From: an uncultured Collinsella sp.
Lineage (GTDB): Bacteria > Actinomycetota > Coriobacteriia > Coriobacteriales > Coriobacteriaceae
Length of the DNA: 64,000 nt
Direction of reading: 5' to 3'
NCBI GenBank assembly: GCA_902470805.1
Contig: CABRHX010000012.1
Coordinates: 1-64,000 of the forward strand
Below, piece by piece: positions 17,009-26,020 of this stretch. The stretch's first letter is position 1; every line of letters starts with the position of its first letter. A program made the position numbers and the translations under genes. The notes beneath the pieces are model-generated. The model saw only the letters and a list, made by a program, of their open reading frames with translations, was not told the origin of the DNA and ran no database searches.

Positions 17009-18670
17009 TTAGTCCGTAGCGAGGTTCATGGGCGTCACCTGCAGACGGTCGACACCCTCGTGCTGGCCGATCGAAGCGCGCACGAACTCGCGGAACAGCG
17101 GCTGCGGGTTGGTCGGGCGGCTCTTGAACTCGGGATGAGCCTGGGTTGCCACATACCACGGATGCACGTCGCGCGGCAGCTCGACCATCTCGACCAGGCG
17201 CTCGTCGGGCGACAGACCCGAGATAACCAAACCGGCGTCCTCGAGCTGGTCACGGAAGGCGTTGTTGAACTCAAAGCGGTGACGGTGACGCTCGTAGACG
17301 AGCTCCTCGCCATATGCCTCGCGAGCAAGGGTATCGGCGGCGAGCTTGCACGGATAGGCGCCCAGGCGCATGGTGCCGCCCTTCTCGGTCACGTCCTCCT
17401 GCGAGCTCATCAGATCGATGACGCTAAACGGGCCGTCCGGATCGAACTCGGAGGAGCTGGCGCCGGCAAGGCCGACGACGTTGCGGGCGAACTCGCACAC
17501 GGCCACCTGCATACCCAGGCAAATGCCCAGATACGGAATCTTGTGCTCACGGGCAAACTCGGCCGCGAGGATCTTGCCCTCCAGGGCGCGCTTGCCAAAG
17601 CCGCCAGGGACCAGGATGCCCGAGGCGTCGCCCAGAACCTCGGAGACATTCTGCTCGTCGAGGCTCTCGCCGTCGACCAGCTGGACGTCCACATGGCGAT
17701 CGTAGAAGACGCCCGCATGGTGCAGGGCCTCGATAACCGACAGGTACGCATCGGGCAGCTGCGTGTACTTACCCACGACGGCGATCTTCACCTTGTCGGC
17801 GTGATGGTTGGCGTGATTCTGTTTGCGCAGGAACTCGTTCCACTCGCTCATGTCGCGCTCACGCGGATCCAGACCCAGGCGTTCGCAAATGCGCAGGTCA
17901 AAGTCCTGCTCGGCAAGCAGCTGCGGAACATCGTAAATGCTCGCGCAGTCCTCGTTGGTAAAGACGCAATCGGTGTCGACGTCGCAGAAGCTTGCGATCT
18001 TTCCGCGGATAGCGTCATCGATATGGTGGTCGGAGCGCAGCACGATGATATCGGGCTGGATGCCAAAGCTGCGGAGCTCCTTGACGGAATGCTGCGTGGG
18101 CTTGGTCTTGACCTCGTGGGCGGCGGCGATATAGGGAACGAGCGACACGTGGATGTAGCAGACGTTCTCGGGGCCGGCCTCCTTGCGGTACTGGCGGATG
18201 GCCTCGACAAACGGCTGCGACTCGATGTCGCCGATCGTGCCGCCCAGCTCGGTGATGACTACATCGGAGCCGGTCTGCTCCTCGATGCGGCGGAACTTGT
18301 CCTTAATGGCATTGGTGACGTGAGGAATCACCTGCACGGTACCGCCCAAAAAGTTGCCGCGACGCTCGCGGGCGATCAAGCTCTTATAGATGGCGCCGGT
18401 CGTAAAGTTGGAATCGCGGGTCAGGTTCTCATCAATAAAGCGCTCGTAATGACCCAGGTCCAGGTCGGACTCGTAACCATCCTCGGTAACGAAGACCTCA
18501 CCATGCTGGAAGGGGCTCATGGTACCGGGGTCGACGTTCAGATACGGATCGGCCTTCTGCATCGTTACTTTGTAGCCACGCGACTTGAGCAGACGGCCCA
18601 GCGAGGCCGCGGTGATACCCTTGCCCAAGGACGAAACCACGCCACCGGTTACGAACACATGCTTGGTCAT
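17009..18670 (-). CDS. pyrG: CTP synthase
   Basis: Makes CTP from UTP with glutamine and ATP. 553 residues: an N-terminal synthetase domain (KHVFVTGGVVSSLGKGI, ELGGTIGDIES) and a C-terminal class I glutamine amidotransferase domain with the nucleophile Cys in GICLGMQ and the His/Glu pair in HPEFKSRP. It is followed after 2 bases by xerD, so the two are probably co-transcribed. A moderate AGG site precedes the ATG. Confidence 0.97.
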   Translation of the reverse strand: MTKHVFVTGGVVSSLGKGITAASLGRLLKSRGYKVTMQKADPYLNVDPGTMSPFQHGEVFVTEDGYESDLDLGHYERFIDENLTRDSNFTTGAIYKSLIARERRGNFLGGTVQVIPHVTNAIKDKFRRIEEQTGSDVVITELGGTIGDIESQPFVEAIRQYRKEAGPENVCYIHVSLVPYIAAAHEVKTKPTQHSVKELRSFGIQPDIIVLRSDHHIDDAIRGKIASFCDVDTDCVFTNEDCASIYDVPQLLAEQDFDLRICERLGLDPRERDMSEWNEFLRKQNHANHHADKVKIAVVGKYTQLPDAYLSVIEALHHAGVFYDRHVDVQLVDGESLDEQNVSEVLGDASGILVPGGFGKRALEGKILAAEFAREHKIPYLGICLGMQVAVCEFARNVVGLAGASSSEFDPDGPFSVIDLMSSQEDVTEKGGTMRLGAYPCKLAADTLAREAYGEELVYERHRHRFEFNNAFRDQLEDAGLVISGLSPDERLVEMVELPRDVHPWYVATQAHPEFKSRPTNPQPLFREFVRASIGQHEGVDRLQVTPMNLATD

Positions 18671-18791
18671 ATTGAGTTACCTGCGCTTCCCGTAGAAGTT
18701 GTTTATCCACATCTTACGGGTCTTCATTGTAATACTCGCGCCGCGGACCGTTCGCAATTTTTCTCGCATGCGATTGCATTTCTCAATCTTG

Positions 18792-18820
18792 AAACAAAAC
18801 GCCGCCCGGTTTCCCAGGCG
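18792..18820 (-). terminator. Intrinsic terminator of the winged-helix gene
   Basis: On the minus strand CGCCTGG and CCGGGCG pair (one U-G) around a GAAA loop, followed by GCGTTTTGTTT. It lies about 30 bases beyond the stop of the regulator gene and isolates it from pyrG. Confidence 0.65.
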
Positions 18821-18848
18821 ACGTCGCTGTGGCAAGGGTTACATGCTG

Positions 18849-19187
18849 CTATCGATCAGCAACCTCGTCCTCAAGCATTTCTTGAACGAACATGCCGGTA
18901 CGGACGCCCTCAAGATACCACTCGCCACGTTCGGTGAGGCAAATGCCATTTGCAAGCTGACCGCCGTCGTCGCTATAACGCGAGACGACATCAATCATGC
19001 CTTCGGAATCCAAGCGATCGATTGCGGCGCGGACACGATACGGCGAAACCCCCACGCGCTCGGCAAGCGTTTTGCGCGAGAAACCATACGGCCCGCCATT
19101 GTCTTCGGTTTGCTGGTCGATCTCCATCAACACCAGCACCTCGACACGCTTCATATCGTTGACACTCGCACGACCCTTGCCCGCCAT
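18849..19187 (-). CDS. Small winged-helix DNA-binding protein
   Basis: 112 residues. The middle (FSRKTLAERVGVSPYRVRAAIDRLDSEGMIDVV) reads as a helix-turn-helix with recognition helix and the start of a wing, followed by SDDGGQLANGICLTERGEWYLEG, so a MarR/LysR-like winged-helix fold is likely. GAGGAGG lies 5-6 bases before ATG at 19187; a longer reading to 19241 lacks this. Target and ligand are unknown. It is a single gene with its own terminator. Confidence 0.7.
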   Translation of the reverse strand: MAGKGRASVNDMKRVEVLVLMEIDQQTEDNGGPYGFSRKTLAERVGVSPYRVRAAIDRLDSEGMIDVVSRYSDDGGQLANGICLTERGEWYLEGVRTGMFVQEMLEDEVADR

Positions 19188-19375
19188 AGCAGCCTCCTCA
19201 AACCGAGCACGAGCATCTAACGCGCCGTGCGCGACCGACACACCTCACGATGGCAGGTAATATCCATCATGCGGCATCCCGCTAAGGATGAAACAGTTAC
19301 GGTTATTGTATACCGCTCAAATTGTTTCTAGGCAGGTAAACAGCTATTTTTCGCCGAAATAGGCGCTTTATTGAT

Positions 19376-19409
19376 CAAAAAGCCGTACCGGGCGCTAACC
19401 CGATACGGC
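19376..19409 (-). terminator. Intrinsic terminator of the DUF1846 gene
   Basis: Minus-strand stem GCCGTATCGGG with CCCGGTACGGC (one U-G), TTAGCG loop, then TTTTT. It lies 35 bases past the stop of the gene at 19444. Confidence 0.8.
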
Positions 19410-19443
19410 CAAAATGCAATGCAATTACCGCGGTGCTTCAAAC

Positions 19444-20925
19444 TTAGCGATGGAAGAAACCGCGGCGCTCAAACTTGGGCTCGCAGCACACGTTGATACC
19501 CAGTTTGCGCAGTACCGTCTCGTCCGTCGGCGAGATGATCACGCTAAAGAAGGCATCGCAACCGCGCAGCTGCTCCAGGCCCGAAAGGACGCGAGCGGCC
19601 GTCTCACTCGTGGCCGAGGTGATCGACAGCGCCATAAGCGTCTCGTCGGTGTGGAGGCGCGGGTTTTTGCTTCCCAGGAAATGCGTCTTGAGCTTGCTGA
19701 TGGGCTCGATCGCCTCATCGCTAATGACCTCGAGCTCAAGGTCGACGCCCGAGACATGCTTGAGGGCGTTCATAATGAGCGAACTTGCGGCGCCCAGGCG
19801 CGTGGAGGTCTTACCGGTCACCACGGAGCCATCGGGCATGACCATGGCACCCACGGGACCACCCGTCAGCTGCTCCCTGGTGAGGGCCGCCGAGCGCGCC
19901 GGTGAGTAGTTCTTATCGATGCCGGCTTTCTTCATAATAATCTTGAGACGGTCGACTTGCTCATCGCCCACGCCGGTACGGCGCACATTTTCGACCGCGG
20001 TAAAGTAGCGGCGGACGATCTCCATCTTGGAAGCGTCGCGGCAGGCATCGTCATCGGTGATGGCAAAGCCGACCATATTGACGCCCATGTCCGTAGGGCT
20101 CTGGTAGGGGCTCTTGCCCAAGATCTTTTCCATCAGGGCACGGACTACCGGGAAGGCCTCGACGTCGCGGTTGTAGTTGACCGTGGTCTTGTTGTAGGCC
20201 TCAAGGTGGAACGAATCGATGATATTGGCGTCGTCGAGGTCAGCCGTGGCGGCCTCGTAGGCAATATTGACCGGATGCGTCAGAGGAAGATTCCAGACCG
20301 GGAAGGTCTCGAACTTGGCATAGCCGGCGGCGGTACCGTGCTTATGCTCGCGATACAGCTGCGAGAGGCAAGTGGCGAGCTTGCCCGAGCCGGGGCCGGG
20401 TGCCGTCACGACAACGAGTGGACGCGTGGTCTCGACAAACTCGTTCTTGCCGTAGCCTTCGTCAGAAACGATCAGATCGACATCGTGCGGATACCCCTCG
20501 ATGGGATAGTGCAGCTTGGCGGGAATGCCGAGCGCGTTCAGGCGATTGCGGAACACATCGGCGGCGGGCTGGCCGGCGTACTGGGTGATGACCACGGCCG
20601 CGACGGCAAAGCCGTTGCCGCGGAACAGGTCAACCAGGCGCAGCACATCCTCGTCATAGGTAATGCCAAGGTCACCACGAGCCTTGTTTTTCTCGATGTG
20701 GTTCGCGTTGATCGCGATGATAACCTCGACATCGTCGGCGATGCTCTTGAGCATGCGGAACTTGCTGTCCGGTTCAAAACCCGGCAGCACGCGGCTCGCA
20801 TGATAGTCATCGAACAGCTTACCGCCAAACTCCAAATAGAGCTTGCCACCAAACTGCGAGATGCGCTCCTTAATGTGAGCAGCCTGCAGCTCGATATACT
20901 TCGCGTTGTCGAAACCCTGGCGCAT
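19444..20925 (-). CDS. DUF1846 (UPF0371) family protein
   Basis: About 493 residues, matching the family from its first segment (GFDNAKYIELQAAHIKERISQFGGKLYLEFGGKLFDDYHASRVLPGF is family-typical) to the end. Known structures of the family have a nucleotide-binding fold in the N-terminal part; the GPGSGKLATCLSQLYREH segment near residue 200 looks like a P-loop. No reaction is established for most members. I chose ATG at 20925 because family members begin here; a 24-base longer reading exists. It is a single gene with its own terminator. Confidence 0.85.
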   Translation of the reverse strand: MRQGFDNAKYIELQAAHIKERISQFGGKLYLEFGGKLFDDYHASRVLPGFEPDSKFRMLKSIADDVEVIIAINANHIEKNKARGDLGITYDEDVLRLVDLFRGNGFAVAAVVITQYAGQPAADVFRNRLNALGIPAKLHYPIEGYPHDVDLIVSDEGYGKNEFVETTRPLVVVTAPGPGSGKLATCLSQLYREHKHGTAAGYAKFETFPVWNLPLTHPVNIAYEAATADLDDANIIDSFHLEAYNKTTVNYNRDVEAFPVVRALMEKILGKSPYQSPTDMGVNMVGFAITDDDACRDASKMEIVRRYFTAVENVRRTGVGDEQVDRLKIIMKKAGIDKNYSPARSAALTREQLTGGPVGAMVMPDGSVVTGKTSTRLGAASSLIMNALKHVSGVDLELEVISDEAIEPISKLKTHFLGSKNPRLHTDETLMALSITSATSETAARVLSGLEQLRGCDAFFSVIISPTDETVLRKLGINVCCEPKFERRGFFHR

Positions 20926-21032
20926 GTATGGCTCCCGTCCCGTTTCCAATTAATGTTCTAGGCGATTATAACGGAGCAGACCCTCCCCAACGCCCAAGCA
21001 ATCAACTGGCACCAACCAAACACGCCATCGAT

Positions 21033-21101
21033 AAGTTGCGGTGAAATAGTTCCCGTTTAACCCCTCAAGACGGCCAAACAGGAACTATTCCACCGCAACT
21101 T
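21033..21101. repeat. Long inverted repeat, 26-bp arms
   Basis: Arms 21033-21058 and 21076-21101 match at 24 of 26 positions, and both differences are G-U compatible in one RNA strand. The loop is 17 bases. A CCCCTTTTT run follows on the plus strand, although no plus-strand gene precedes it. Confidence 0.7.
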
Positions 21102-21241
21102 CCCCTTTTTGGTTCAAACAAACCTGGCCTTTGTATCAATAATGGATACGTCGCAGGTTGAGCATAAGCCAGCGAAAGCCCGCCAGAGTAGGCAAAGCGC
21201 CCTCTGCACCAACAATGGAAAGCGCCGCAGGCAGAGGACGG

Positions 21242-21355
21242 ACAGCGAGCGCCGTCCAGGACGTACAAGTTGGCATGAAAAAGGCGAGGCATAGACCTTT
21301 TGGTCATGCCTTGCCTTTTGAATGACAAATTGTCGTCCTGGACGGCGCGTAGCGT
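21242..21355. repeat. Imperfect ~110-bp palindrome
   Basis: GCGCCGTCCAGGACG at 21249-21263 is exactly repeated in inverse at 21334-21348. Inside, AAAAGGCGAGGCAT and ATGCCTTGCCTTTT pair around a GACC-TTTT-GGTC loop, and the sequence between the two blocks also aligns imperfectly. The length and nested build resemble the hairpin elements at 35.5, 39.3 and 51.0 kb. Confidence 0.6.
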
Positions 21356-21390
21356 CGACCGGTTCCGCGGTTTGGTAAAACCGCGGAACA

Positions 21391-21428
21391 AAAAGTCGCC
21401 CCCTCCCGCGCACGGAACGGAAGGGGGC
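21391..21428 (-). terminator. Terminator of the arginine region transporter
   Basis: Minus-strand GCCCCCTTCC pairs with GGGAGGGGGC (one U-G) around an 11-base loop, then GACTTTTTG. It lies about 100 bases after the transporter stop. Confidence 0.7.
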
Positions 21429-21530
21429 TAAAGGTAGGAGTCTACCGGTGGGTTTACCCCACCGGACAGACGATGACCAGGTGATCCTCTACAGGATCGT
21501 CAAGGTTTCCGTGGGGTACCCGTTGGGTAC

Positions 21531-23009
21531 TTAGAGCAGCACGCAGGCGACGGTCAGGATGACGGCGCAGACGACGGAGAGCGCGACGATGAGCTTAAGG
21601 GCAAACTTGAGCCAGGTCGTCCACTCGATCTTGGCCAGGGCGAGACCGCCCATGATGGCGCCGGAGGTCGGGGTGAACAGGTTCACGACACCGATGGCGG
21701 CGGAGAAGATCATGACCATGACCTCGGGCGAGAAGCCGAGCTTAACAGCCAGCGGTCCCATGATAGGCATGGAGACGGTGGCCATACCAGAGGTCGAAGG
21801 GATCAGGAAGGACAGGCCGAAGTAGACCAGGAAGCTCATGGGAGCGAAGATCACGCCGGACAGGCCAGCCAGGGCATTGGCGGCAGCGTCGAGGACGAAG
21901 ACGTCGAGGCCGGTGTTAGCCATGAGGACGGAGATACCACGGGCGAGGGCGATAACGAGAACAACGGACATCATGTCGGCAGCGCCGGTGATGAAGGTGT
22001 TGACGATCTGCTTCTCGGACAGGCCACCGATGATACCGATCAGGACGGCCATGAGGAAGAACCAGGTGGAAGCCTCGTCGAAGTACCACTGGCCAATGGG
22101 CAGGCCGGTGATCAGGGCAGACCAGCCCTGGACGACGGCGTTACCATCGGCGTCGTAGACAGCGCCAGCGTCGAAGAAGTTGGCGACGCCCTCGTTGAGA
22201 TCGGCCAGCGGAATGAAGCCGACGATCATGACGACGAAGGTGAAGGCGAAGGCGATCAGAACACCCTTCTGACGACCGGTGAGCTTGACCTCCTTGTGGA
22301 CCTCGGAAGCAGCCTTGCCGTGAGCCTCTTCGGCGTCCTTGAGCTCCTGCATCGACAGGATGGTGGAACCCTTGTCAGCCTTGACCTTCTTGGCATAGTT
22401 CATCACGAAAACGATGGACATAGCGGTAGTGACAATCCACAGGACGGCACCGAGGCCGATGATGATGGACTGGTTGACCTCAATGCCAACGCCGGTCAGA
22501 GCGTCGACGGCAGCGCCGACGGCGAACGGGTTAACCGTGGAGCCCAGGCAGCCGCAGCCAGCGCCGAGCAGGACGGTAGCGGCGCCGACCATGGGGTCGA
22601 AGCCAGCGGCCATCATGGTAGCGGCGAGCAGGGCGTAGAAGGGAACGGTCTCCTCGCACATACCATAGGTGGTACCACCGAGGGAGAAGATGAGCATAAG
22701 GACAGGAACGAGCATGATCTCGTTGCCCTTAAGCTTCTGCACCAGAACGGCGATGCCGTTGTCCAGAGCGCCGGTCTCGGTCATCATACCGAGGAAGCCG
22801 CCCAGGATCATAACGAAGAGGCAGACGGGCAGAGCGTCAGCGAAGCCCAGGATCGGGGCGGTGCAGAAATCGCTCAAGCGGGCTGCAGTAACCGCGCCGC
22901 CGGACGTGCCGGAGACGATAACGGTAATCACTGCAACAATTGCCAGCAGAGCTAGAAGAATGGTGAACGATGAAGGCATACCGCGCTTTTTCTTAGCGGT
23001 CTCAGTCAT
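21531..23009 (-). CDS. YfcC/ArcD-type amino acid transporter
   Basis: Multi-pass membrane protein of about 492 residues with a dozen or so hydrophobic segments. It resembles the YfcC family of the DcuC/AbgT-like ion-transporter superfamily: SLGGTTYGMCEETVPFYALL, GAGCGCLGSTVNPFAVGAA and a PTSGAIMGGLALA segment near the end. Members linked to arcA/arcB usually act as arginine/ornithine exchangers; that substrate is inferred here from the neighbours. I chose ATG at 23009 (MTETAKKKRG), with AAGGGGGG about 10 bases upstream. It is third in the arcA-arcB-transporter order. Confidence 0.8.
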   Translation of the reverse strand: MTETAKKKRGMPSSFTILLALLAIVAVITVIVSGTSGGAVTAARLSDFCTAPILGFADALPVCLFVMILGGFLGMMTETGALDNGIAVLVQKLKGNEIMLVPVLMLIFSLGGTTYGMCEETVPFYALLAATMMAAGFDPMVGAATVLLGAGCGCLGSTVNPFAVGAAVDALTGVGIEVNQSIIIGLGAVLWIVTTAMSIVFVMNYAKKVKADKGSTILSMQELKDAEEAHGKAASEVHKEVKLTGRQKGVLIAFAFTFVVMIVGFIPLADLNEGVANFFDAGAVYDADGNAVVQGWSALITGLPIGQWYFDEASTWFFLMAVLIGIIGGLSEKQIVNTFITGAADMMSVVLVIALARGISVLMANTGLDVFVLDAAANALAGLSGVIFAPMSFLVYFGLSFLIPSTSGMATVSMPIMGPLAVKLGFSPEVMVMIFSAAIGVVNLFTPTSGAIMGGLALAKIEWTTWLKFALKLIVALSVVCAVILTVACVLL

Positions 23010-23110
23010 GGTTCTCATCCCCCCTTCATAAATCATTTAACTTTCTCGCGCTAAGCGGATCTTCCGTGCCGTGCCCACCGCCCGACGCGAGATATTTACC
23101 AGACAAAGCC

Positions 23111-23140
23111 GCTCGGGGTGTGCAGCAAGACACCCCGAGC
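23111..23140 (-). terminator. Hairpin between arcB and the transporter gene
   Basis: GCTCGGGGTGT and ACACCCCGAGC form an 11-bp stem with an 8-base loop, 17 bases after the arcB stop. Only GGCTTTG follows, so it may be a partial terminator or an mRNA-stabilising element that lowers transporter expression. Confidence 0.5.
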
Positions 23141-23156
23141 GAGATGCTAGATGCTC

Positions 23157-24152
23157 TTACTTGAGCGTGGCGTACATGACAGCCTTGATGGTGTGCATGC
23201 GGTTCTCGGCCTCGTCGAAGACCTTGGAAGCGGGGCTCTCGAAGACCTCGTCGGTGACCTCCTGCTCGGTGATGCCGAACTGCTCGCACTTCTCTGCGCC
23301 AATCGTGGTGTTGGTGTCGTGGAAGCTGGGCAGGCAGTGCAGGAAGATGGCACCCGGGTTGGCCATAGCCATGACCTCGGAGGTAACACGATACGGGGTA
23401 AGCTGAGCGATGCGCTCGGCCCAGACCTCGTCGGGCTCGCCCATGGAGACCCACACGTCGGTGTAGATAACGTCGGCACCGGTGACGCCGTCCTTGACGT
23501 CGGTGGTCAGCTTGATGGTGCAGCCGTTGGCCTCGGCGATGGGCTTGCAGGCCTCGATGACGTCGTCAGCGGGCATGCACTCCTCGGGGCCGCAGGCCAC
23601 GAAGTTCATACCGAGCTTGGAGCAGACGACCATGAGGGAGCGAGCAACGTTGTTTTTGCAGTCGCCCATGAAGACGAGAGTCTTGCCCTTGATGTCGTAG
23701 TTGAAGTTCTCCTGGACGGTCAGGATGTCGGCGAGCATCTGGGTGGGATGCCACTCGGTGGTCAGGCCGTTCCAGACAGGCACGCCGGACTTAGCAGCGA
23801 GCTCCTCGACGTCGTCCTGGGCAAAGCCACGGAACTCGATGCCGTCATACATGCGGCCGAGAACGCGGGCGGTGTCCTCGATGGACTCCTTCTTGCCCAT
23901 CTGCGACGAACCCGGATCGAGGTAGGTGACGCCCATGCCCAGATCCATGCCGCCGACCTCGAAGGCGCAGCGGGTACGAGTGGAGGTCTTCTGGAAGAGC
24001 AGAACGATGTTCTTGCCCTCGAGATAGCGGTGCGGAACGCCAGCGCGCTTCATATCCTTGAAGTTCTTGGAAAGCTTGAGCAGGTACTCGATCTCCTCGG
24101 TGGTGAGGTCGAGAAGCTTGAGGAAGCTACGGCCGGAGAGGTTAACACCCAT
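23157..24152 (-). CDS. arcB: Ornithine carbamoyltransferase (catabolic, ArcB)
   Basis: Converts citrulline and phosphate to ornithine and carbamoyl phosphate in the arginine deiminase pathway (the reverse serves biosynthesis). 331 residues with the carbamoyl phosphate motif STRTRCAFE, the EFRGF and HPTQ segments, and the ornithine-binding HCLPSFHD. The catabolic role is inferred from its place directly after arcA. AAAGGA precedes the ATG. No carbamate kinase gene follows it in this window. Confidence 0.93.
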   Translation of the reverse strand: MGVNLSGRSFLKLLDLTTEEIEYLLKLSKNFKDMKRAGVPHRYLEGKNIVLLFQKTSTRTRCAFEVGGMDLGMGVTYLDPGSSQMGKKESIEDTARVLGRMYDGIEFRGFAQDDVEELAAKSGVPVWNGLTTEWHPTQMLADILTVQENFNYDIKGKTLVFMGDCKNNVARSLMVVCSKLGMNFVACGPEECMPADDVIEACKPIAEANGCTIKLTTDVKDGVTGADVIYTDVWVSMGEPDEVWAERIAQLTPYRVTSEVMAMANPGAIFLHCLPSFHDTNTTIGAEKCEQFGITEQEVTDEVFESPASKVFDEAENRMHTIKAVMYATLK

Positions 24153-24197
24153 GGTTCGATTCCTTTCGAAGAAATGAATTACGTAAGTATTAGTGTT

Positions 24198-24245
24198 GCC
24201 CGTTTAACGGGCGAAGCCGGTGCGGTTGTAGGGGGACCGCACCGG
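24198..24245 (-). terminator. Hairpins between arcA copy 1 and arcB
   Basis: CCGGTGCGGT (24217-24226) pairs perfectly with ACCGCACCGG (24236-24245), and a smaller GCCCGT/ACGGGC hairpin lies beside it. No T-run follows, so an mRNA-processing or stability element after arcA fits better than full termination. Confidence 0.5.
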
Positions 24246-24256
24246 AAACGGAAAGA

Positions 24257-25534
24257 CTTAGAGGTCCTCGCGCCAGAAGGGCATGCTCATGCAGCGCGGG
24301 CCGCCGCGGCCGCGGGAGAGCTCGGCGGAGGGCACGACGAGAAGGTCCAGGCCCTCCTTGTACAGCACGTCGTTGGTGACGGTGTTGCGGGCGTAGACGC
24401 AGATCTTGCCGGGCTCGACGCACAGGGTGTTGGAGCCGTCGTTCCACTGCTCGCGGGAGGCCGCGATCGGGTCGCCGCCGCCGCAGGGGATCAGCTTGAC
24501 CTGGTCGACGCCGGTGGCGTCCTCCAGGACGTGCTCGAGGGTGTCCTCGATCAGGCGGATGTTCACGTCGCCCGGGTTCTTGCCGGCGGTCAGCTCGTAG
24601 ACGCGCAGGGTGCCCATGATGGCGGGGTGGATCGTGAACTTATCGACGTCGATCTGGGTGAAGACCGTGTCGAGGTGCATGAAGGCGCGCGAGACCGGGA
24701 TGTCGAAGGCCAGGATGCGCTCGACCTTGGAGTCGGAGTTCCAGAAGATGTTCTGGGCCATGACGTCGATCGCGGCGGCCTGGGTGCGCTGGGAGATGCC
24801 GACGGCGAGGGTCTTCTCGTTGATGTTCAGCACGTCGCCGCCCTCGGTGTGGAACTGGCAGTCGCGGCGGAAGTACAGCGAGACGTCCTTGTAGTCGGGG
24901 TGGTACTTGAAGATGTACTTGCCGTACAGGGTCTCGCGGTTGCGGGTGACCGAGTACATGCGGTTGAGGTTGACGCCCTCGCCGACGACCGCGAACGGGT
25001 CGCGGGTGAAGTAGAGGTTGGGCATCGGGTCGATGATCAGGTCGGACTCGGACTCGGAGTTGACCAGGGAGTCGAGGGTCGTGGACGCCGTGAGGGGCAT
25101 GTCGATCTCGGACTTGGTCATGCCGGCCATGGTCTTCTTGACGAACTCGAGGTTGTCCTCGATGGAGTCCAGCTTCTCGCGGACGATCTGCGGCATGTGC
25201 TGGCCGCGGATGCCGGCCTCGGCGATGTACTGGTCGGTGAACTCGGCGCGGGCGCCGGGGACCTGGTCGAACACCTCGGCGACGAGGTTCTCGAGATAGA
25301 GGACCTCCACGCCCTGGTCCCTCAGGATCTGGGCGAAGGTGTCGTGCTCCTGCTGCGCGACCTCCAGGAACGGGACGTCGTCGAACAGGAGTCGCTCGAG
25401 CTCGTCGGGCGGCAGGTTGAGGAGCTCGTCGCCGGGACGGTGCAGGCAGACCTTCCTGAGCTTGCCGATCTCGGAAGGCACGTGCAGACCTTTCGTCATG
25501 GCCTCCTACCTTTCTTTCGGGCCTTACTGGCCGA
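24257..25534. repeat. 1278-bp direct duplication, unit 1 (arcA)
   Basis: Every base I compared from 24257 to 25534 equals 27343-28620 (constant offset 3086). It covers the whole arcA gene, its ribosome site and 35 bases of leader. Identity ends abruptly at both sides. No transposase or flanking inverted repeats are present. Confidence 0.9.
24258..25499 (-). CDS. arcA: Arginine deiminase, copy 1
   Basis: Hydrolyses L-arginine to L-citrulline and ammonia, the first step of arginine fermentation. 413 residues, normal length. The guanidine-modifying fold is shown by the FTRDPFAVVGEGVNL and EGGDVLNI segments, HLDTVFTQID (catalytic His) and the nucleophile Cys403 in RCMSMPFW near the C-terminus. 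The ribosome site is odd: AGGAGG ends only 2 bases before the ATG, with AAAGG further up. Codon choice is strongly biased to C/G endings, as in highly expressed genes. The coding sequence appears identical to copy 2 at 27344. Confidence 0.97.
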   Translation of the reverse strand: MTKGLHVPSEIGKLRKVCLHRPGDELLNLPPDELERLLFDDVPFLEVAQQEHDTFAQILRDQGVEVLYLENLVAEVFDQVPGARAEFTDQYIAEAGIRGQHMPQIVREKLDSIEDNLEFVKKTMAGMTKSEIDMPLTASTTLDSLVNSESESDLIIDPMPNLYFTRDPFAVVGEGVNLNRMYSVTRNRETLYGKYIFKYHPDYKDVSLYFRRDCQFHTEGGDVLNINEKTLAVGISQRTQAAAIDVMAQNIFWNSDSKVERILAFDIPVSRAFMHLDTVFTQIDVDKFTIHPAIMGTLRVYELTAGKNPGDVNIRLIEDTLEHVLEDATGVDQVKLIPCGGGDPIAASREQWNDGSNTLCVEPGKICVYARNTVTNDVLYKEGLDLLVVPSAELSRGRGGPRCMSMPFWREDL

Positions 25535-25578
25535 TTCGTTAGCGCCCCTCCGTGTGAGGCGTTATTGCTGACGACATA

Positions 25579-25644
25579 TTTATATCCAAAATCAGCCCAT
25601 ACTTCCACCTTGCCCCCGAACGGTTTTTTATAGGGGGTGAACGG
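25579..25644 (-). promoter_or_regulatory. arcA copy 1 promoter with paired GAACGG boxes
   Basis: On the minus strand a -10 TATAAA lies at 25579-25584 in GGATATAAA, with no good -35. Two direct CCGTTC boxes (plus-strand GAACGG at 25618-25623 and 25639-25644) are 21 bases apart, the nearer 34 bases above the -10. The same layout precedes copy 2, so this is probably an activator site. Confidence 0.6.
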
Positions 25645-25982
25645 CATACACATATACTTCACGCATGGCACACTTCATCTTAATAAAGCGTATTTACGTG
25701 CTTAAACGCGTTTTCAATCCTAAAATCAAATGGAACTTAACTTTGTTAAACCATCCTCAAATTGCATATTTCCACTAAAGCTATGAATAGAATTAGCGGT
25801 TCATACCGCGTCTCAACCATTTTCATTTTTATTCAGAAAAAAGTTTGTCCTATTCATTTCTGGTAAATAAATTACCGTTTACCAGACGCTTGATACCGTT
25901 CACCGGAAACTCAGTATAAGGCCCAGCGGATACCGGCTCGCTTTACGGCCCCATTTGTAACAACTTGACTTCTCGGTATAGA

Positions 25983-26020
25983 AAAACGGACCCGCTTCAC
26001 TAGGGAAACGGGTCCGTTTT
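25983..26020 (-). terminator. Terminator of the aminotransferase gene
   Basis: AAAACGGACCCG (25983-25994) pairs perfectly with CGGGTCCGTTTT (26009-26020). On the minus strand it ends in TTTT, about 50 bases after the gene's stop. Confidence 0.85.

Larger units (their letters stand above)
20926..21530. other. 605-bp non-coding region rich in inverted repeats
   Basis: No gene seen between the DUF1846 start and the transporter stop. It holds a 26-bp long-stem hairpin (21033-21101), a roughly 110-bp imperfect palindrome (about 21242-21355), a perfect 11-4-11 hairpin TTCCGCGGTTT/AAACCGCGGAA (21363-21388), the transporter terminator (21391-21428), and small hairpins with CCGGTGGGG (about 21445-21470) and GATCCT/AGGATC (about 21483-21498). 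This density suggests repeat insertions. Confidence 0.7.

Noticed and set aside
17006..17159. N-terminal extension of xerD into pyrG
   Set aside because: The extra residues are a shifted reading of the end of pyrG, and XerD family similarity begins just after the GTG at 17006.
23151..25571. Very long plus-strand open frame (about 800 codons) covering arcA copy 1 and arcB
   Set aside because: It is antisense to two certain genes, and its composition (Val/Leu/Asp/Gly runs) is what a high-GC gene gives in the opposite frame. No ribosome site or family match.
24640..25671. Minus-strand open frame that overlaps arcA copy 1 in another frame and begins in its promoter
   Set aside because: Arg/His/Pro-rich shadow frame; its upstream part simply translates promoter DNA.
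25670..25870. AT-rich stretch upstream of arcA as foreign DNA
   Set aside because: It is confined to non-coding promoter DNA, a similar stretch precedes copy 2, and no foreign gene is attached.
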